DNA of 64,000 bases from Candidatus Tyloplasma litorale (GCA_027943885.1 AP027078.1:551623-615622), one strand, 5' to 3'; positions 1 through 9,801 are shown, numbered from the stretch's first letter. Made by a program: numbers and translations. Notes: generated from the letters alone by a model not told the origin.

Positions 1-9
1 TATAAACAC

Positions 10-1290
10 TTAATTCACCAATCTCTCTCTTAATTCATCTAATTTATTATAGTCCTTTTTGAGACTACTTTCCCTTATTTCATTTTTTAATTCATTATAT
101 AAAATATTAAATTTAATTCCTAATAGAGAAAAATTAGCTATTATTTCCTCAACTATTTTCTCCTTATTGACTTTATTTTTATCTATGTTTAATATTTTTA
201 TTTGGTTTAAAATAAATGTAATTGCATTAGGAGTTTCCAAATTATTTGATAATATATCAACAAATTTTTTTGTTGGTTTTACATTAGATAATTTTCTCCT
301 GTTTTTTTCCTTGGCAAGATTAATTAATGTTTTTCTTAATGTGTTTTTAACTTTATTTAACAAATTTTTTGCATTATTTATAACTTCCTCTGTTAAATTT
401 ATAGGCTTAGAATAACTTGTTAATAAATTAATAATTCTTAAAGTATTTGCTCCATATTCATTAATAAAATCAGTTGCTTTTATAAAATTTCCCTCTGATT
501 TAGACATTTTTTTAGAATTAATATTTAATTGTCCTACATAAATTCATGATTTAGAAGTTTCTGAAAAATTGTAATAAGCTTCATATTGAGCCATTTCATT
601 TATATGATGCGGAAATTTTAAATCAATACCTCCACCATGAATATCTAATTTTTTATCTCCAAAAAATTTTTTAATAAAATAAGAACACTCAGTATGTCAT
701 CCAGGTCTACCTTTTGATCAAGGAGAATTTCAATTAATACCAATATTTGTCTTTTTTCAAATTACAAAATCTTCTCCATGTTCTTTATCATTTAGAAAAC
801 TTTTTTTAATTAATTCACCAATATTAATTTCACCCAATTTACCATAATTTTTGAATTTTTTTATTGAAAAATAAACAGATCCATTACTTTCATATGCATA
901 ATCTTTTTCAATTAAATCATTAATGAATTCAATCATGCCTTCAATATGTTCGGATACTTTAGGTAAATAAGTTGGTTTTTTTATATTTAACTTTTCTAAT
1001 AAATCTAAATATATTTCAAAATTTTTATTTGTAAGTGTTATTTCTGGAATGTTTAATTCTAAAGAGCGATTTATTATTTTATCATCAACATCTGTTATAT
1101 TATGAATAAATTCCACATTTTGTTTCAATGAAAGAACCTTATTCAAAACATCAAAAATTATAATTGGTCTCATATTGCCAATATGAGGTTCATCATAAAC
1201 GGTAGGACCACAAAGATAAATTTTGACATTTCCTTTAAAATTTATTTCTTTTTTTGTATAAAAATCCAATAGATTCATTTTAATTTCCAT
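10..1290 (-). CDS. cysS: Cysteinyl-tRNA synthetase
   Basis: Class I aminoacyl-tRNA synthetase charging tRNA-Cys in the cytoplasm; 426 aa, slightly short for the family. The N-terminus has the zinc-ligand segment '[17 protein letters not shown]', where HIGN is the HIGH-type motif, followed by 'NITDVDDKI'. Further on come 'GRPGWHTECS' and '[11 protein letters not shown]' (zinc and adenylate site), then KMSKS as '[10 protein letters not shown]'. Several UGA codons are read as Trp, so the gene looks split under the standard code. The start could be the ATG at 1290 or the ATG at 1278; the second has GGAA about 8 nt upstream and matches the usual N-terminus better. It begins 6 nt after the stop of the upstream ABC-like gene and is probably co-transcribed with it. 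Confidence 0.95.
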
Positions 1291-1296
1291 TCTATT

Positions 1297-3567
1297 TTAT
1301 TTAGTTATTCATTTCTCAAAATCTCTACTTGATGAGTAAACTAAATGATGCTTTTCTGCTTCCCTTAATTTTAAATCTGTATATTGATTATAATAAAGGT
1401 TTTTATATAAATAATTATTGACTAAATTATTTTCTGTTTCTTCAATTAGATTTAAAGGTTTTTTTATTGCCTCTTTAGTAAAAGGATGTAATGGATTACA
1501 TAATATTTTTTTTAAATTTCCAGATTCAATATTTGTACCCTTACTTATTATGTTGACGTTTTTTGCAAAATTTACAACTGATCTAATATCTGTAGTTAAT
1601 ATTATGAACATTATTTTATATTTTTTAGACATTTTTCTAATAAATTTTTTAACTATTTCTGATTCTGGATCATTTGGATTTGGATTGCTAGTTATTATTA
1701 TTTTATCATTTTCAATAATGCCTTTCATTATTAACAAAATATGAATTTGAGAATAAGAAAGAGAATTTAAAGTTGTTTTTTCAAAATCATTTTTTAAATT
1801 TGAATCAATTTTTAAATCTTCTAATAATTTTTTCAAATTAAACCCAACAACAAAATTTAATTTATTTTTAATTTGCTTTAATTTTGATTTTTGTTCTTTT
1901 AATTTTTTTAATATTTCATTTTTAGCATTTATTTTTTCTTCAATTTGTAAAGGTGTTAAATTTCTAAAATTTATTTCCTTAATTTTTTTAGAGATGATTT
2001 TATCAACATTTATATCTAAAATATCATTATATTCCTTAAAGGATAATTGATTTTGATTTATTCTTTTAATTTCTTGTTTAGCAACTTCAATTTTCTTTTT
2101 CATTGCTAAAATTCTTGTCTTTTTTTCTAATTTAAGAGACATGTTTTTTCTATTTAATCTTCATTTATTTAAAGATAAATCAATTTCTAAAAATTTATCT
2201 TCATATTCTTTATAAATATCAAAATATTCTGAAATGTTTTCATAATTATGAGTTCGTGTTGCTAAAATAAACTTATTTTTATATTGCTCTGTTATTTCTA
2301 ATTTTTCTCTATAAATTTGTTTTTGAAATCTAAGAGAAATTGTTTCAAATTCTCATAATTTTCTCATATTATTATCTTTTTCTAATTTATCCATTGAAAC
2401 AATTTCTTGAGCTTTTTTTTCTAAATCTTCAATAAATATTTTAAAATATTTAATTTTTTCATTTAAATCATCTTTAATAAAAAATTCAACTTCTTTAAAT
2501 TTAGGATTGTTTATCAATGAATATGGATCTATCAAATCATTTAAATATTTTATTCAAATATTTAAATTTAATTTAACTTCTTTAGGAGAATTTTGATCTA
2601 AATCAACATTATCAAAAATTCTTATGATATTTTTTAAAATAAAAATAAATTTATCTAAATTTGTTTTTTCTAAATTTAATTTATCTTTTAATCTATTTAA
2701 CTTAGTCAAATTATTTTTAGATAAATTTAGAAAATGCTCTTCATTTAAATTGATAAATCTTAAAAAAGCAAAAGCTTCTTTTAAAATTGTTTTTAAAGAA
2801 GATTTATGTATTTCTTCATTTTTAGAAAATAAATCAGAAGGAACACTTAATATTTGTTCTTCTTCCATTTTTAATTTTTCAATTAAAAATAATTTAGATT
2901 TAATTTGCTTTTTAATTAAATGATCTTTAGATAAAGTTTCAATAAAAAATAATTCTTTTGAATCAGCAATTTCCCTTTTTATTATTTTTATTTCATTTTT
3001 TGATTCCTTAATTATTGAATTAAATTTATTTATTTGATTTTGATTTTTTGTATAAATTTTTAATTCTTTAATATTTTTTGAAACATTATTTTTTTCAATT
3101 GAAATTTGATGACCGATTCATCATTTTTTATATTTATTATTAGATTTAAAATATTTAAGTTCAGAAATTAATTTAGAAATTTCATTTTTTGTCTCTGAAA
3201 TAACATCTTCATAAAATTTTTTTTGTAATTTACGATCTTTAATTCCTTCCAATAAGAAATTTTCCATAGTCATTTTAGATGACAATAAATTTTCAATATT
3301 ATTATTTTGAATATATGTTGTTCTATTTCTAGTGAATTTACCTTCAGCTTTAAAATACTCACCATTAAATTCAATTTTTCCATAATAATTATGATTCTTT
3401 TTTTGAATTAATTCAACTATAGTTTTAAATTCTAAAGCACTTTCAGAAACAATTGCAGAAATATCATTTTCATTAAACTCTAAACTTAAAGATTTTAAAA
3501 TCTTTAAGTTTGTTTTTAAATTTTTTTTAAAAACATTAACATCAATAAATTTAATTTGTTTTTCCAT
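1297..3567 (-). CDS. Degenerate OppD/OppF-like ABC ATPase with long coiled-coil insert
   Basis: 756 aa once UGA is read as Trp. The ends resemble an oligopeptide-transport ATPase. The N-terminus has 'LKILKSLSLEFNENDISAIV' and a Walker A position reading SESALEFKT instead of GxSGSGKS. The C-terminus has 'LNSLSYSQIHILLIMKGI' (signature LSGGQ replaced by LSYSQ), 'DKIIITSNPNPNDPES' where the Walker B aspartate and catalytic glutamate should be, and an Opp-type tail 'CNPLHPFTKEAIK'. Between them lie roughly 450 residues of Lys/Glu-rich helix, probably coiled coil; large inserts are known in mycoplasma Opp ATPases. With the nucleotide-binding motifs lost it probably does not hydrolyse ATP and may be a structural partner. 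No Opp permease lies nearby. The start at ATG 3567 is preceded by AGGTGG and sits 4 nt after the upstream stop; a GTG at 3582 is less likely. Confidence 0.65.
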
Positions 3568-3571
3568 AATT

Positions 3572-3745
3572 TTATGAACCACCTAACATTACAATAAGAA
3601 TTATTGATATTGATATCAAAAAAATGAATAAAAAAACGAAAAAAATATATTTGAATATTTTTCATTTTACTCTTAAAGGATCATATTTTTTTTGTGTAAT
3701 GATCATTTTTTCTATTGCTTTTGGATAATCTTTATATTTTGGCAT
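3572..3745 (-). CDS. Small single-pass membrane protein
   Basis: 57 aa and not recognised. A charged cytoplasmic N-terminus ('MPKYKDYPKAIEKM', then 'KYDPLRVKWKIFKY') leads into one strongly hydrophobic helix, about residues 31-54, ending LGGS. One UGA is read as Trp. The start lies immediately after the stop of the ECF S-component gene (TAA 3747-3749) and the stop is 4 nt before the degenerate ABC gene, so all three are probably translationally coupled. The AGGTGG at its 3' end is the ribosome-binding site of the next gene. The size and arrangement would suit a small membrane adaptor, but no family is evident. Confidence 0.6.
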
Positions 3746-3746
3746 T

Positions 3747-4640
3747 TTATCTTTGAGTGTTTTTCATTGCGAATTGTGTAAGTCTAATTAATAAAAAAGA
3801 AATAATTGCGACTAAAGGTATTAAATAAGTTGATCTTAAAATTCTTGTATAAAGAGCTAATAAGTAAGATTTTTCATAACCTGAAAAATATTGAGTAAAA
3901 GGCCTTATCACTAATTCCATCATTCTTTCAGAAAATGAAACACATAAAATTAACATTAATAAAATTATTTCTTTTCCATTTAATTTGTAATATCTTATGT
4001 ATAACATCATTAACTCAATAAAAATAAATGATGTTATTGAAAAAAATAAAGCTTTTTGAAATTCCTCTTCACTTATTGAATTACCATTTATATTTACATT
4101 GGTTAAAAAAATTTCTAAAGGAATCATAATAAATAAAAGTGAAATTGCTATAACTTGAAAAATTAAAATTGATTTTCAAATAGGAATGTCTTGAACTTTT
4201 TTATAAATTACACCAAATAAACCAGATATTAAACCAATCATAGGAAACATTAATGAAGGCAATACTTCATAACTTCATCCATGAATTAAGGTATTAAGTG
4301 AATCAGCTATTCAACCAAATAATATGCCTTCTAATGGTCCAAAAATAAATCCAACAACTATTGTTGTAACACTATCAACAGATGGTAAAAAAGGAATATC
4401 TGCTGTTATTTTTGTTAAAAAAGCTTGAACAAGAAATATTGCTAAAAAAGTTGCTAAAATTGTTATTTTTTTTATTGTTAAAAATTTTTTATTATATTTT
4501 CTATAAAAAAATATTGAGATTATTATACTAGAAATTAAAATTAAAAGCATAATAGAAGTTAAAACACCCCAAATTATTCATGTTGTAGGGTTATGATTAT
4601 TATTTATTGTATATGAAATAATATTATTTGTTTTTTTCAC
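3747..4640 (-). CDS. ECF transporter S component (vitamin/folate-type, membrane)
   Basis: Substrate-binding membrane subunit of an energy-coupling-factor vitamin transporter. The diagnostic stretch is 'PFLPSVDSVTTIVVGFIFGP', followed by LEGILFGWIADSLNTLIHG, typical of mollicute ECF S proteins of the folate-type family; the actual vitamin cannot be told from sequence. About six hydrophobic segments are visible. Under UGA=Trp the frame is open from a GTG at 4640, which overlaps the end of whiA by 17 nt, to the stop at 3747. The first ATG (4550) falls inside the first hydrophobic helix, so I favour an upstream start, GTG 4640 or another non-ATG codon after AGGTGG; this is uncertain. The A, A' and T subunits are not in the window. 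Confidence 0.75.
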
Positions 4641-5526
4641 CACCTGTATCTTGATTTGCTAAATCAACCATAATTTTTAATCAATTACTTATTGTAGATT
4701 TTGATAATTCTAATTTATATTTTTCTTCATATTTTATCATTAAAGAAGAAAATGAAGAAGAAGGATTTTCTACTCTTAATTCAGCAAGTCATTTTTGTTT
4801 TTCATTTAATTCTAAAAATTTTTTATTTTTCTTTATTGCTTTGATTGCTTTTATTTGCAATTTAGATGTCTCATTGGACTTCTTAATATTATGATACTCT
4901 ATTGAGTCCATTTTTTTTAATGTAGATATAAAATCTCTATTTATTCTTTGATCTTCAAAAAACATAACTGATTGTGAAGCATTCATTAATTTTAAAACAT
5001 TTGCAATATCTGTTGATTTTTTTATATATGTAAAATACCATTTATTTTTTTGAATTGTCAAAGTTTTGATTCCAACACCCTCAAATATTTCTTGAATATC
5101 TAAAGAATGATATAAATTTCTAACTCTTACTTCAAAATGAAATGAAGTAGATTTCGGATTTGAAATTCAACCTTTAGCAATGAATAAACCTGATATATAT
5201 GCTTTATGATCATCTCTTGTTTTTGCAACTAAATTTCCCAATCTTTTTGTAAATTTAATTAAAAATTCAGGATCATAAATTTCATATTTTATTAATTTTT
5301 TAGTTTTAATTGCCTTAGGTGAAATATTAAAAAATTCTTGAAACATCTTATTAAAGAAATGTTCTCATTCTTTTAATGAACTTTTAACAATATATCCTCC
5401 ACCAGAATAATTTCCATTTGCTCTTAAAAATGAATAAAATAGAACTTTTAATTGTTTATTTTCCCATTTATATTCTAAAATTTCATTTTTTACAAAATTA
5501 GAAAAAGAATTTCCATATTCTTCCAT
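4624..5526 (-). CDS. whiA: DNA-binding protein WhiA
   Basis: 300 aa. WhiA combines a LAGLIDADG-homing-endonuclease-like fold with a C-terminal helix-turn-helix and is linked to cell division and chromosome handling in Gram-positive bacteria. Supporting segments are 'SFSNFVKNEILEYKW' at the N-terminus, 'HKAYISGLFIAKGWISNPKS', 'DIANVLKLMNASQSVMFFED' with the following QRINRD, and the C-terminal 'LAELRVENPSSSFSSLMIKY', close to the family's LAxxRxENPxxSLxEL. It follows trxB by 4 nt, the conserved lgt-trxB-whiA order of Firmicutes and mollicutes. The last 17 nt overlap the presumed start of the ECF gene. Confidence 0.85.
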
Positions 5527-5530
5527 TATT

Positions 5531-6469
5531 TTATATCTTTAAATTGTTAATATAATTAACAGCTGATAAAGCAGCAACTGTACCCTCTGAAGCAGCAACT
5601 GTTACTTGTCTAAATTTTTTAGGTGTTATATCACCCGCTGCAAAAACACCTGGTATTTTTGTTTCTCCAGTGGAAAGATCAATAGTTATCATTTTATTTT
5701 TGTCAAGTAATTTATTATTCTTTAAAAATTGAATTTCAGGATTTCAACCCACATATGTAAATACACCTTGAACATCTAATGTTTCTTCTTTGTTAGTTAT
5801 TCTATTTTTAACAACAAGTCCATTTACTTTACCATTTTCTCCTAATATTTCCAATGTTTCATAATTATGCATAGGAACAATTTTATCTAATGTTGCTAAT
5901 TTATCAAGTGTTGCTTTTTCTGCTTTAAATTCAGAAAAATAATTAATTATATATGCTTTGTTAACAAATTTAGCTGCAAATAGTGATTCTTCAGTTGCAG
6001 AATTACCACCACCAATTATTGCTATGTTTTTGTTTCTATAAAAAGCTCCATCACAAACAACACAAGTTGAAACACCTTTTCCAAAATATTCATCATATCC
6101 AGGCACTTCTAATTTTTTTGGTTTTAATCCTGTAGCAATAATTATTGCTTTTCCAAAATATTTTTTTTCATTAGATAATTCAATTGTTTTTTCATTAGAA
6201 GATTTTAAATTATCTATTGAAACAACTTCACCACCAATTAATTTTGAACCAAAATTTTGAGCTTGTTCTAAAAATGAATGTGAATATTCTCAACCTGCTT
6301 TACCTTCCATTCCAGGATAATTATCAATTTTATGAGTATTATTCATTTTTCCACCAGGAGCAGATTTTTCAAAAATAGCAACCTTCAAACCTGCTCTAGA
6401 TGCATATATTCCAGCAGTTAATCCTGCAGGACCAGCACCAATTATTAATAAATCATATTTCTCTTCCAT
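5531..6469 (-). CDS. trxB: Thioredoxin reductase
   Basis: 312 aa cytoplasmic flavoprotein that reduces thioredoxin with NADPH. The N-terminal FAD site is 'DLLIIGAGPAGLTAGIYASR'. The redox-active dithiol is 'CVVCDGAFYRN' at about residue 135. The NADPH-binding 'IAIIGGGNSATEESLF' follows, and 'IPGVFAAGDI' near the C-terminus closes the FAD site. It has its own promoter-like element: TATAAT at 6479-6484, exactly 9 nt before the ATG, with no Shine-Dalgarno in between, so translation is probably from a near-leaderless mRNA. It is followed closely by whiA. Confidence 0.96.
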
Positions 6470-6478
6470 AATATTAAT

Positions 6479-6484
6479 ATTATA
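6479..6484 (-). promoter_or_regulatory. -10 box of trxB (leaderless type)
   Basis: TATAAT on the minus strand, preceded by TGG so that it also reads as an extended -10 (TGnTATAAT). The gap to the trxB ATG is 9 nt, placing the expected start of transcription only about 3 nt before the start codon. Confidence 0.6.
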
Positions 6485-6527
6485 CCACTTAATCAGTGTG
6501 TTATTTTTTTAAAAAACAAGATTCCTT

Positions 6528-7409
6528 TTAAATAAATTTAATAAATTTCTTAATTTTGTCACCTCATTGTAAGTAAATAATAAAGAAAAAAGAAACGAAA
6601 ACCAAAATTAGTGCTGTAATAAATGAAGTTGGAATATGAATATTTCAATTTGCACCTCAGGACATTTGAAATTGAGAATCTCTAAGTAATTCTGTTGAAG
6701 ATCTTACAATTCCATATAAAAATATATATGAAAATCCCATAGTTCCTCTTTTTCAATAATTATTTGTTTTAAATATTAAAATAATAATTAAAAGTGATCC
6801 TAAATCAGCAAATGATTCATATAAGAACAAGGGATTTCTTCATTCAGCACCAGAATCATCAATAATAAACATATTATTTTTCAATCATATTGGTAATCAA
6901 TTTAATTTATCAGGATCAACAATATCACCATAAACTTGATGATTAACAAAATTACCCCATCTTCCTATTGCTTGACCAATTAAAATGGATGGTAATAAAA
7001 CATCAAATATTTCTAGAGTGTTATTATCTGGGCCCCAATACTTTTGTCAAATTCAAATTCCTATGGGAACAAAAATGACAGTTCCAATTATCGATCTACC
7101 AAATGCAGGTATACAAAATAAAATAATAACATCCAAAACATCATTAACACCACTAAATGCATTAATAGGATCGAAAATTAAATATCATAATTTTGCACCA
7201 TACAATGCAAAAATAGAGGTAAAAGAAACACAAAAAATAAAATCTCAATTTCTATATTTTTTATTATTTCATCCTATATATGCATAACCACATGATAATC
7301 CAAATCCAATGAAAATTAAAACACCATAAAGAGGCAATACACCAAATAAGGCTGGTGCTTTATTAGCGATATAAGCACCTGTCTCTTGATCTATCAATTC
7401 ATTTCACAT
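6528..7409 (-). CDS. lgt: Prolipoprotein diacylglyceryl transferase
   Basis: 293 aa polytopic membrane enzyme that transfers diacylglyceryl from phosphatidylglycerol to the lipobox cysteine of prolipoproteins. The signature is '[20 protein letters not shown]', which contains the catalytic-region arginine and the GRxGNFxN motif. Hydrophobic segments span the whole length, with a C-terminal '[19 protein letters not shown]'. Many UGA codons are read as Trp; the second codon is UGA, so the standard code would hide the start. TATAAT at 7416-7421 lies 6 nt before the ATG, predicting a truly leaderless transcript. Its presence means the cell makes lipoproteins. Confidence 0.94.
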
Positions 7410-7415
7410 ATATGA

Positions 7416-7421
7416 ATTATA
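7416..7421 (-). promoter_or_regulatory. -10 box of lgt (leaderless type)
   Basis: Minus-strand TATAAT with exactly 6 nt between it and the lgt ATG, so the expected +1 coincides with the A of ATG. No Shine-Dalgarno is present. Confidence 0.6.
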
Positions 7422-7443
7422 CTTTTAAAATAATCAATAGAAA

Positions 7444-7470
7444 AGAGAAGTGAATAATATTCACTTCTCT
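7444..7470 (-). terminator. Intrinsic terminator of the tRNA operon
   Basis: Perfect 13-bp inverted repeat (arm AGAGAAGTGAATA) with a 1-nt centre. On the minus strand it is followed by TTTTCTATTG. It lies just downstream of tRNA-Phe, the last gene of the cluster, and upstream of the lgt promoter. Confidence 0.85.
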
Positions 7471-7525
7471 AATAATTTATAAATACCATTAATAAATAAG
7501 ATTAAAAAATAATTTAATTTATTAA

Positions 7526-7601
7526 TGGTGGTCCGGGGCAGAATCGAACTGCCGACACTGTGAGCTTCAATCACATGCTCTACCGACTGAGCTACCGGAC
7601 C
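7526..7601 (-). tRNA. tRNA-Phe (GAA)
   Basis: Cloverleaf with acceptor GGTCCGG, anticodon stem TGTGA/TCACA and loop TTGAAGC, giving anticodon GAA. The 3' CCA is encoded. Last gene of the cluster in transcription order. Confidence 0.95.
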
Positions 7602-7609
7602 ATAATAAA

Positions 7610-7685
7610 TGGCGGTTCTGACGGGATTTGAACCCGCGATCTCCTCTGTGACAGAGAGGCATGATAACCACTTCACTACAGAACC
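7610..7685 (-). tRNA. tRNA-Asp (GTC)
   Basis: Acceptor GGTTCTG, anticodon stem CCTCT/AGAGG, loop CTGTCAC, anticodon GTC. Discriminator G and encoded CCA. Confidence 0.95.
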
Positions 7686-7687
7686 AT

Positions 7688-7764
7688 TGGTTGCGGAGAT
7701 AGGATTTGAACCTATGACCTTCGGGTTATGAGCCCAACGAGCTACCAGACTGCTCCACTCCGCG
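7688..7764 (-). tRNA. Initiator tRNA-fMet (CAT)
   Basis: Anticodon CAT. The first base pair of the acceptor is mismatched (C1 against A72) and the anticodon stem ends in GGG/CCC. Both are initiator hallmarks that separate it from the two other CAT tRNAs in this cluster. CCA is encoded. Confidence 0.95.
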
Positions 7765-7774
7765 ATAAAATAAA

Positions 7775-7867
7775 TGGCGGAGATTGAGGGATTCGAACCC
7801 CCGCGCAGCTTTCGCCACCTCTCGGTTTTCAAGACCGACCCCTTCAACCAGACTTGGGTAAATCTCC
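7775..7867 (-). tRNA. tRNA-Ser (TGA)
   Basis: 93 nt with the long variable arm of a class II tRNA. Anticodon stem TCGGT/ACCGA, loop CTTGAAA, anticodon TGA. CCA is encoded. Confidence 0.95.
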
Positions 7868-7913
7868 ATAATTGCCATATATACATATATCATTAATTTA
7901 TTTAGTTTTTTAA

Positions 7914-7990
7914 TGGTGGTTCTTGCTGGACTCGAACCAGCGACCAATCGGTTATGAGCCGACGGCTCTAACCAACTGAGCTAAAGAACC
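7914..7990 (-). tRNA. tRNA-Ile2 (CAT, lysidine-type) likely
   Basis: Anticodon CAT in loop CTCATAA. The body (GGTTCTTTAGCTCAGTTGG and so on, CTCATAACCGATTGG) resembles the Bacillus minor tRNA-Ile whose C34 becomes lysidine, and its position between Met and Ser matches the Bacillus Met-Ile-Ser-fMet-Asp-Phe order. An elongator Met assignment is less likely because the next gene fits that better. Confidence 0.8.
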
Positions 7991-8034
7991 ATCTTTATTA
8001 TTAATACCCAATTTTAAAAGAATATTAAATTTAT

Positions 8035-8111
8035 TGGTAGCGAGGGAGGGAGTCGAACCCACGGCCTTCTGGGTATGAACCAGACGCTCTAACCAACTGA
8101 GCTACCTCGCC
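8035..8111 (-). tRNA. Elongator tRNA-Met (CAT)
   Basis: Acceptor GGCGAGG with a G1-U72 wobble pair, anticodon stem TCTGG/CCAGA, loop TTCATAC, anticodon CAT. The GGTTCATACCC core is typical of elongator tRNA-Met. CCA is encoded. Confidence 0.9.
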
Positions 8112-8115
8112 TTAA

Positions 8116-8191
8116 TGGTGGAGATGATCGGAGTCGAACCGACGACCTCTTGAATGCAAATCAAGTGCTCTACCAATTGAGCTACACCCCC
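8116..8191 (-). tRNA. tRNA-Ala (TGC)
   Basis: Anticodon stem CTTGA/TCAAG, loop TTTGCAT, anticodon TGC. The acceptor GGGGGTG pairs with CATCTCC through two G-U pairs. CCA is encoded. Confidence 0.95.
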
Positions 8192-8198
8192 ATTATAA

Positions 8199-8275
8199 TG
8201 GTCGGAGAGACAGGACTTGAACCTGCGACCCCTGCGTCCCAAACGCAGTGCTCTGCCAAACTGAGCTACTCTCCG
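8199..8275 (-). tRNA. tRNA-Pro (TGG)
   Basis: Acceptor CGGAGAG, anticodon stem CTGCG/CGCAG, loop TTTGGGA, anticodon TGG. CCA is encoded. Confidence 0.95.
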
Positions 8276-8280
8276 AATAA

Positions 8281-8357
8281 TGGTGCGCCTGACAGGAGTC
8301 GAACCCACAACCTTTTGAGCCGTAATCAAACGCTCTATCCAATTGAGCTACAGACGC
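8281..8357 (-). tRNA. tRNA-Arg (ACG)
   Basis: Anticodon stem TTTGA/TCAAA, loop TTACGGC, anticodon ACG (A34 is normally deaminated to inosine). CCA is encoded. Confidence 0.95.
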
Positions 8358-8444
8358 AAATAATTGCCTATGTTCTAAATCATTTATTTCATAAATAATT
8401 CTCTCTTTTAAAATCAGAACACTAAAAATATAGTTATCTTTTAA

Positions 8445-8529
8445 TGGTGCGGGTGAAGGGAGTCGAACCCCCACGCCCGAAGGCACTAGATCCTAAGTCT
8501 AGCGTGTCTACCAATTTCACCACACCCGC
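8445..8529 (-). tRNA. tRNA-Leu (TAG)
   Basis: 85 nt class II tRNA with an extended variable arm. Anticodon stem CTAGA/TCTAG, loop CTTAGGA, anticodon TAG. CCA is encoded. An 87-nt spacer without an evident gene separates it from tRNA-Arg. Confidence 0.95.
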
Positions 8530-8534
8530 TTTAA

Positions 8535-8610
8535 TGGTGCCGTTGATAGGAATCGAACCTACGACCTACTGATTACAAGTCAGTTGCTCTGCCTGCTGAG
8601 CTACAACGGC
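8535..8610 (-). tRNA. tRNA-Thr (TGT)
   Basis: Acceptor GCCGTTG, anticodon stem ACTGA/TCAGT, loop CTTGTAA, anticodon TGT. CCA is encoded. Confidence 0.95.
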
Positions 8611-8656
8611 TTATTTAGAACGTAGAATAAATTCTAAATATGTTTTTAATTTTTTA

Positions 8657-8732
8657 TGGTGGGACATGAGGGACTTGAACCCCCGACCCTCTGCTTGTAA
8701 GGCAGATGCTCTCCCAACTGAGCTAATGTCCC
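8657..8732 (-). tRNA. tRNA-Val (TAC)
   Basis: Acceptor GGGACAT, anticodon stem TCTGC/GCAGA, loop CTTACAA, anticodon TAC. CCA is encoded. Confidence 0.95.
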
Positions 8733-8740
8733 ATAAAAAA

Positions 8741-8816
8741 TGGTGACCCATACGGGACTCGAACCCGTGAATGCATGGATGAAAACCATGTGTGTTAACC
8801 GCTTCACCAATGGGCC
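8741..8816 (-). tRNA. tRNA-Glu (TTC)
   Basis: Acceptor GGCCCAT, anticodon stem CATGG/CCATG, loop TTTTCAT, anticodon TTC. CCA is encoded. Its synthetase, GltX, lies at 30.3-31.7 kb. Confidence 0.95.
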
Positions 8817-8821
8817 ATAAA

Positions 8822-8896
8822 TGGCGCTCCGGAGAGGATTCGAACCTCCGACCAACTGGTTAACAGCCAGCTGCTCTACCACTGAGCTACCAGAGC
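8822..8896 (-). tRNA. tRNA-Asn (GTT)
   Basis: Acceptor GCTCTGG, anticodon stem GCTGG/CCAGT, loop CTGTTAA, anticodon GTT. Encoded GCCA end. First gene of the cluster in transcription order. Confidence 0.95.
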
Positions 8897-8935
8897 ATAG
8901 CACTTAAGAATTACATTAGTGTATCACCATAAATA

Positions 8936-8941
8936 ATTATA
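8936..8941 (-). promoter_or_regulatory. Probable -10 box of the tRNA operon
   Basis: Minus-strand TATAAT 39 nt upstream of the 5' end of tRNA-Asn, in the intergenic stretch between the divergent tRNA operon and the ktrA-like gene. No clear -35 is visible in this very AT-rich DNA. The rest of 8897-9060 shows no gene. Confidence 0.45.
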
Positions 8942-9060
8942 TATGTTTTTAATTAAATTTTATATTAAAAAAAATATTTTTTAAAAAATTTAAAAAAATT
9001 TTTTCATATAAATTTCTTTAATAATAAGTATTGTATTAAAATAAATGTAGGAGGTTCTTT

Positions 9061-9765
9061 ATGAACAAAAGAGAAATAGTATTTATAGGGATTGGAAGAT
9101 TTACTTTAACTTTAATAAATGATATTAGTAAAAAGCCAAACTTCTCAATTGTGGCAATAGATAAAGATGAAAAAAAATTAGAACTTTTACAAGGTATTAA
9201 AAATATTATTGTTGGTGATGCAACAGATAAAGATTTTCTGTTAAATATCGGAATTGAAAATGCTGACTTCTTTGTAATTGGAATGGGTCAAGATTTTCAA
9301 TCTTCATTAATAATAGCATCATTATTAAAAGAAAATTTTAAAGGTAAAGTAATTGCTAAATCTGTTAATGATCGCCATGAAATAATACTTAACAAAATAG
9401 GCGTTGATGAAGTTGTAACACCAGAAGTTGAAGCAGCTAAAAAAGAGTATAGAAAACTTATCAATCCTTTATCATTTATTGGAGGAGCAGAGGAATACCA
9501 AATCACTGAAATTAATAAAGATGTATTTTTAGTAAGAGTTCCTGTCATTAAAAAACAATATAATAAAAAAATAGTTGATATCAAAATACCTAATGGCATC
9601 TTGATTTCACTAGTTTTTAAAAAAAATGATAACAATAAGCCAATTATAGCTAATGGAGATACTTTGATTGAAGAAGGTGATGTTCTAGCATTAATAGGAA
9701 CAGAAGCTAACCTAAATAAAATAATCAATGTTGTGAAAAAAGATATAGAAAAAAATAGAGAATAA
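9061..9765 (+). CDS. ktrA: KtrA/TrkA-family potassium uptake regulator (RCK domain)
   Basis: 234 aa cytoplasmic protein with an N-terminal RCK (Rossmann) domain and a C-terminal RCK_C lobe. It should form a ring that gates a KtrB-type potassium channel in response to bound nucleotide. The nucleotide site 'VFIGIGRFTLTLINDI' has the KtrA-like GxGRF turn, with Thr where Gly is usual. The acidic 'VAIDKDEKKLELLQ' and 'IIVGDATDKDFLLNIGIENA' follow. The C-terminal half includes 'GDTLIEEGDVLALIGTEANL'. No channel partner lies in the window. It is a lone plus-strand gene with a strong AGGAGG 7 nt before ATG and its own terminator. Confidence 0.85.
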   Translation: MNKREIVFIGIGRFTLTLINDISKKPNFSIVAIDKDEKKLELLQGIKNIIVGDATDKDFLLNIGIENADFFVIGMGQDFQSSLIIASLLKENFKGKVIAKSVNDRHEIILNKIGVDEVVTPEVEAAKKEYRKLINPLSFIGGAEEYQITEINKDVFLVRVPVIKKQYNKKIVDIKIPNGILISLVFKKNDNNKPIIANGDTLIEEGDVLALIGTEANLNKIINVVKKDIEKNRE

Positions 9766-9779
9766 TTTCTCTATTTTTT
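9750..9779 (+). terminator. Bidirectional terminator after ktrA
   Basis: Inverted repeat with 13-nt arms AAAAAATAGAGAA/TTCTCTATTTTTT, loop TAAT that includes the ktrA stop codon, then TTTTATTTT. It lies between convergent genes, so it may also serve the ABC exporter operon on the other strand. Confidence 0.75.
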
Positions 9780-9801
9780 TATTTTATAAAATATATTAAA
9801 T

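Noticed and set aside
7461..8903. Several open frames of 70-140 codons through the tRNA cluster
   Set aside because: They run across consecutive tRNA genes on both strands and have no ribosome-binding sites; they are chance frames in structured RNA genes.
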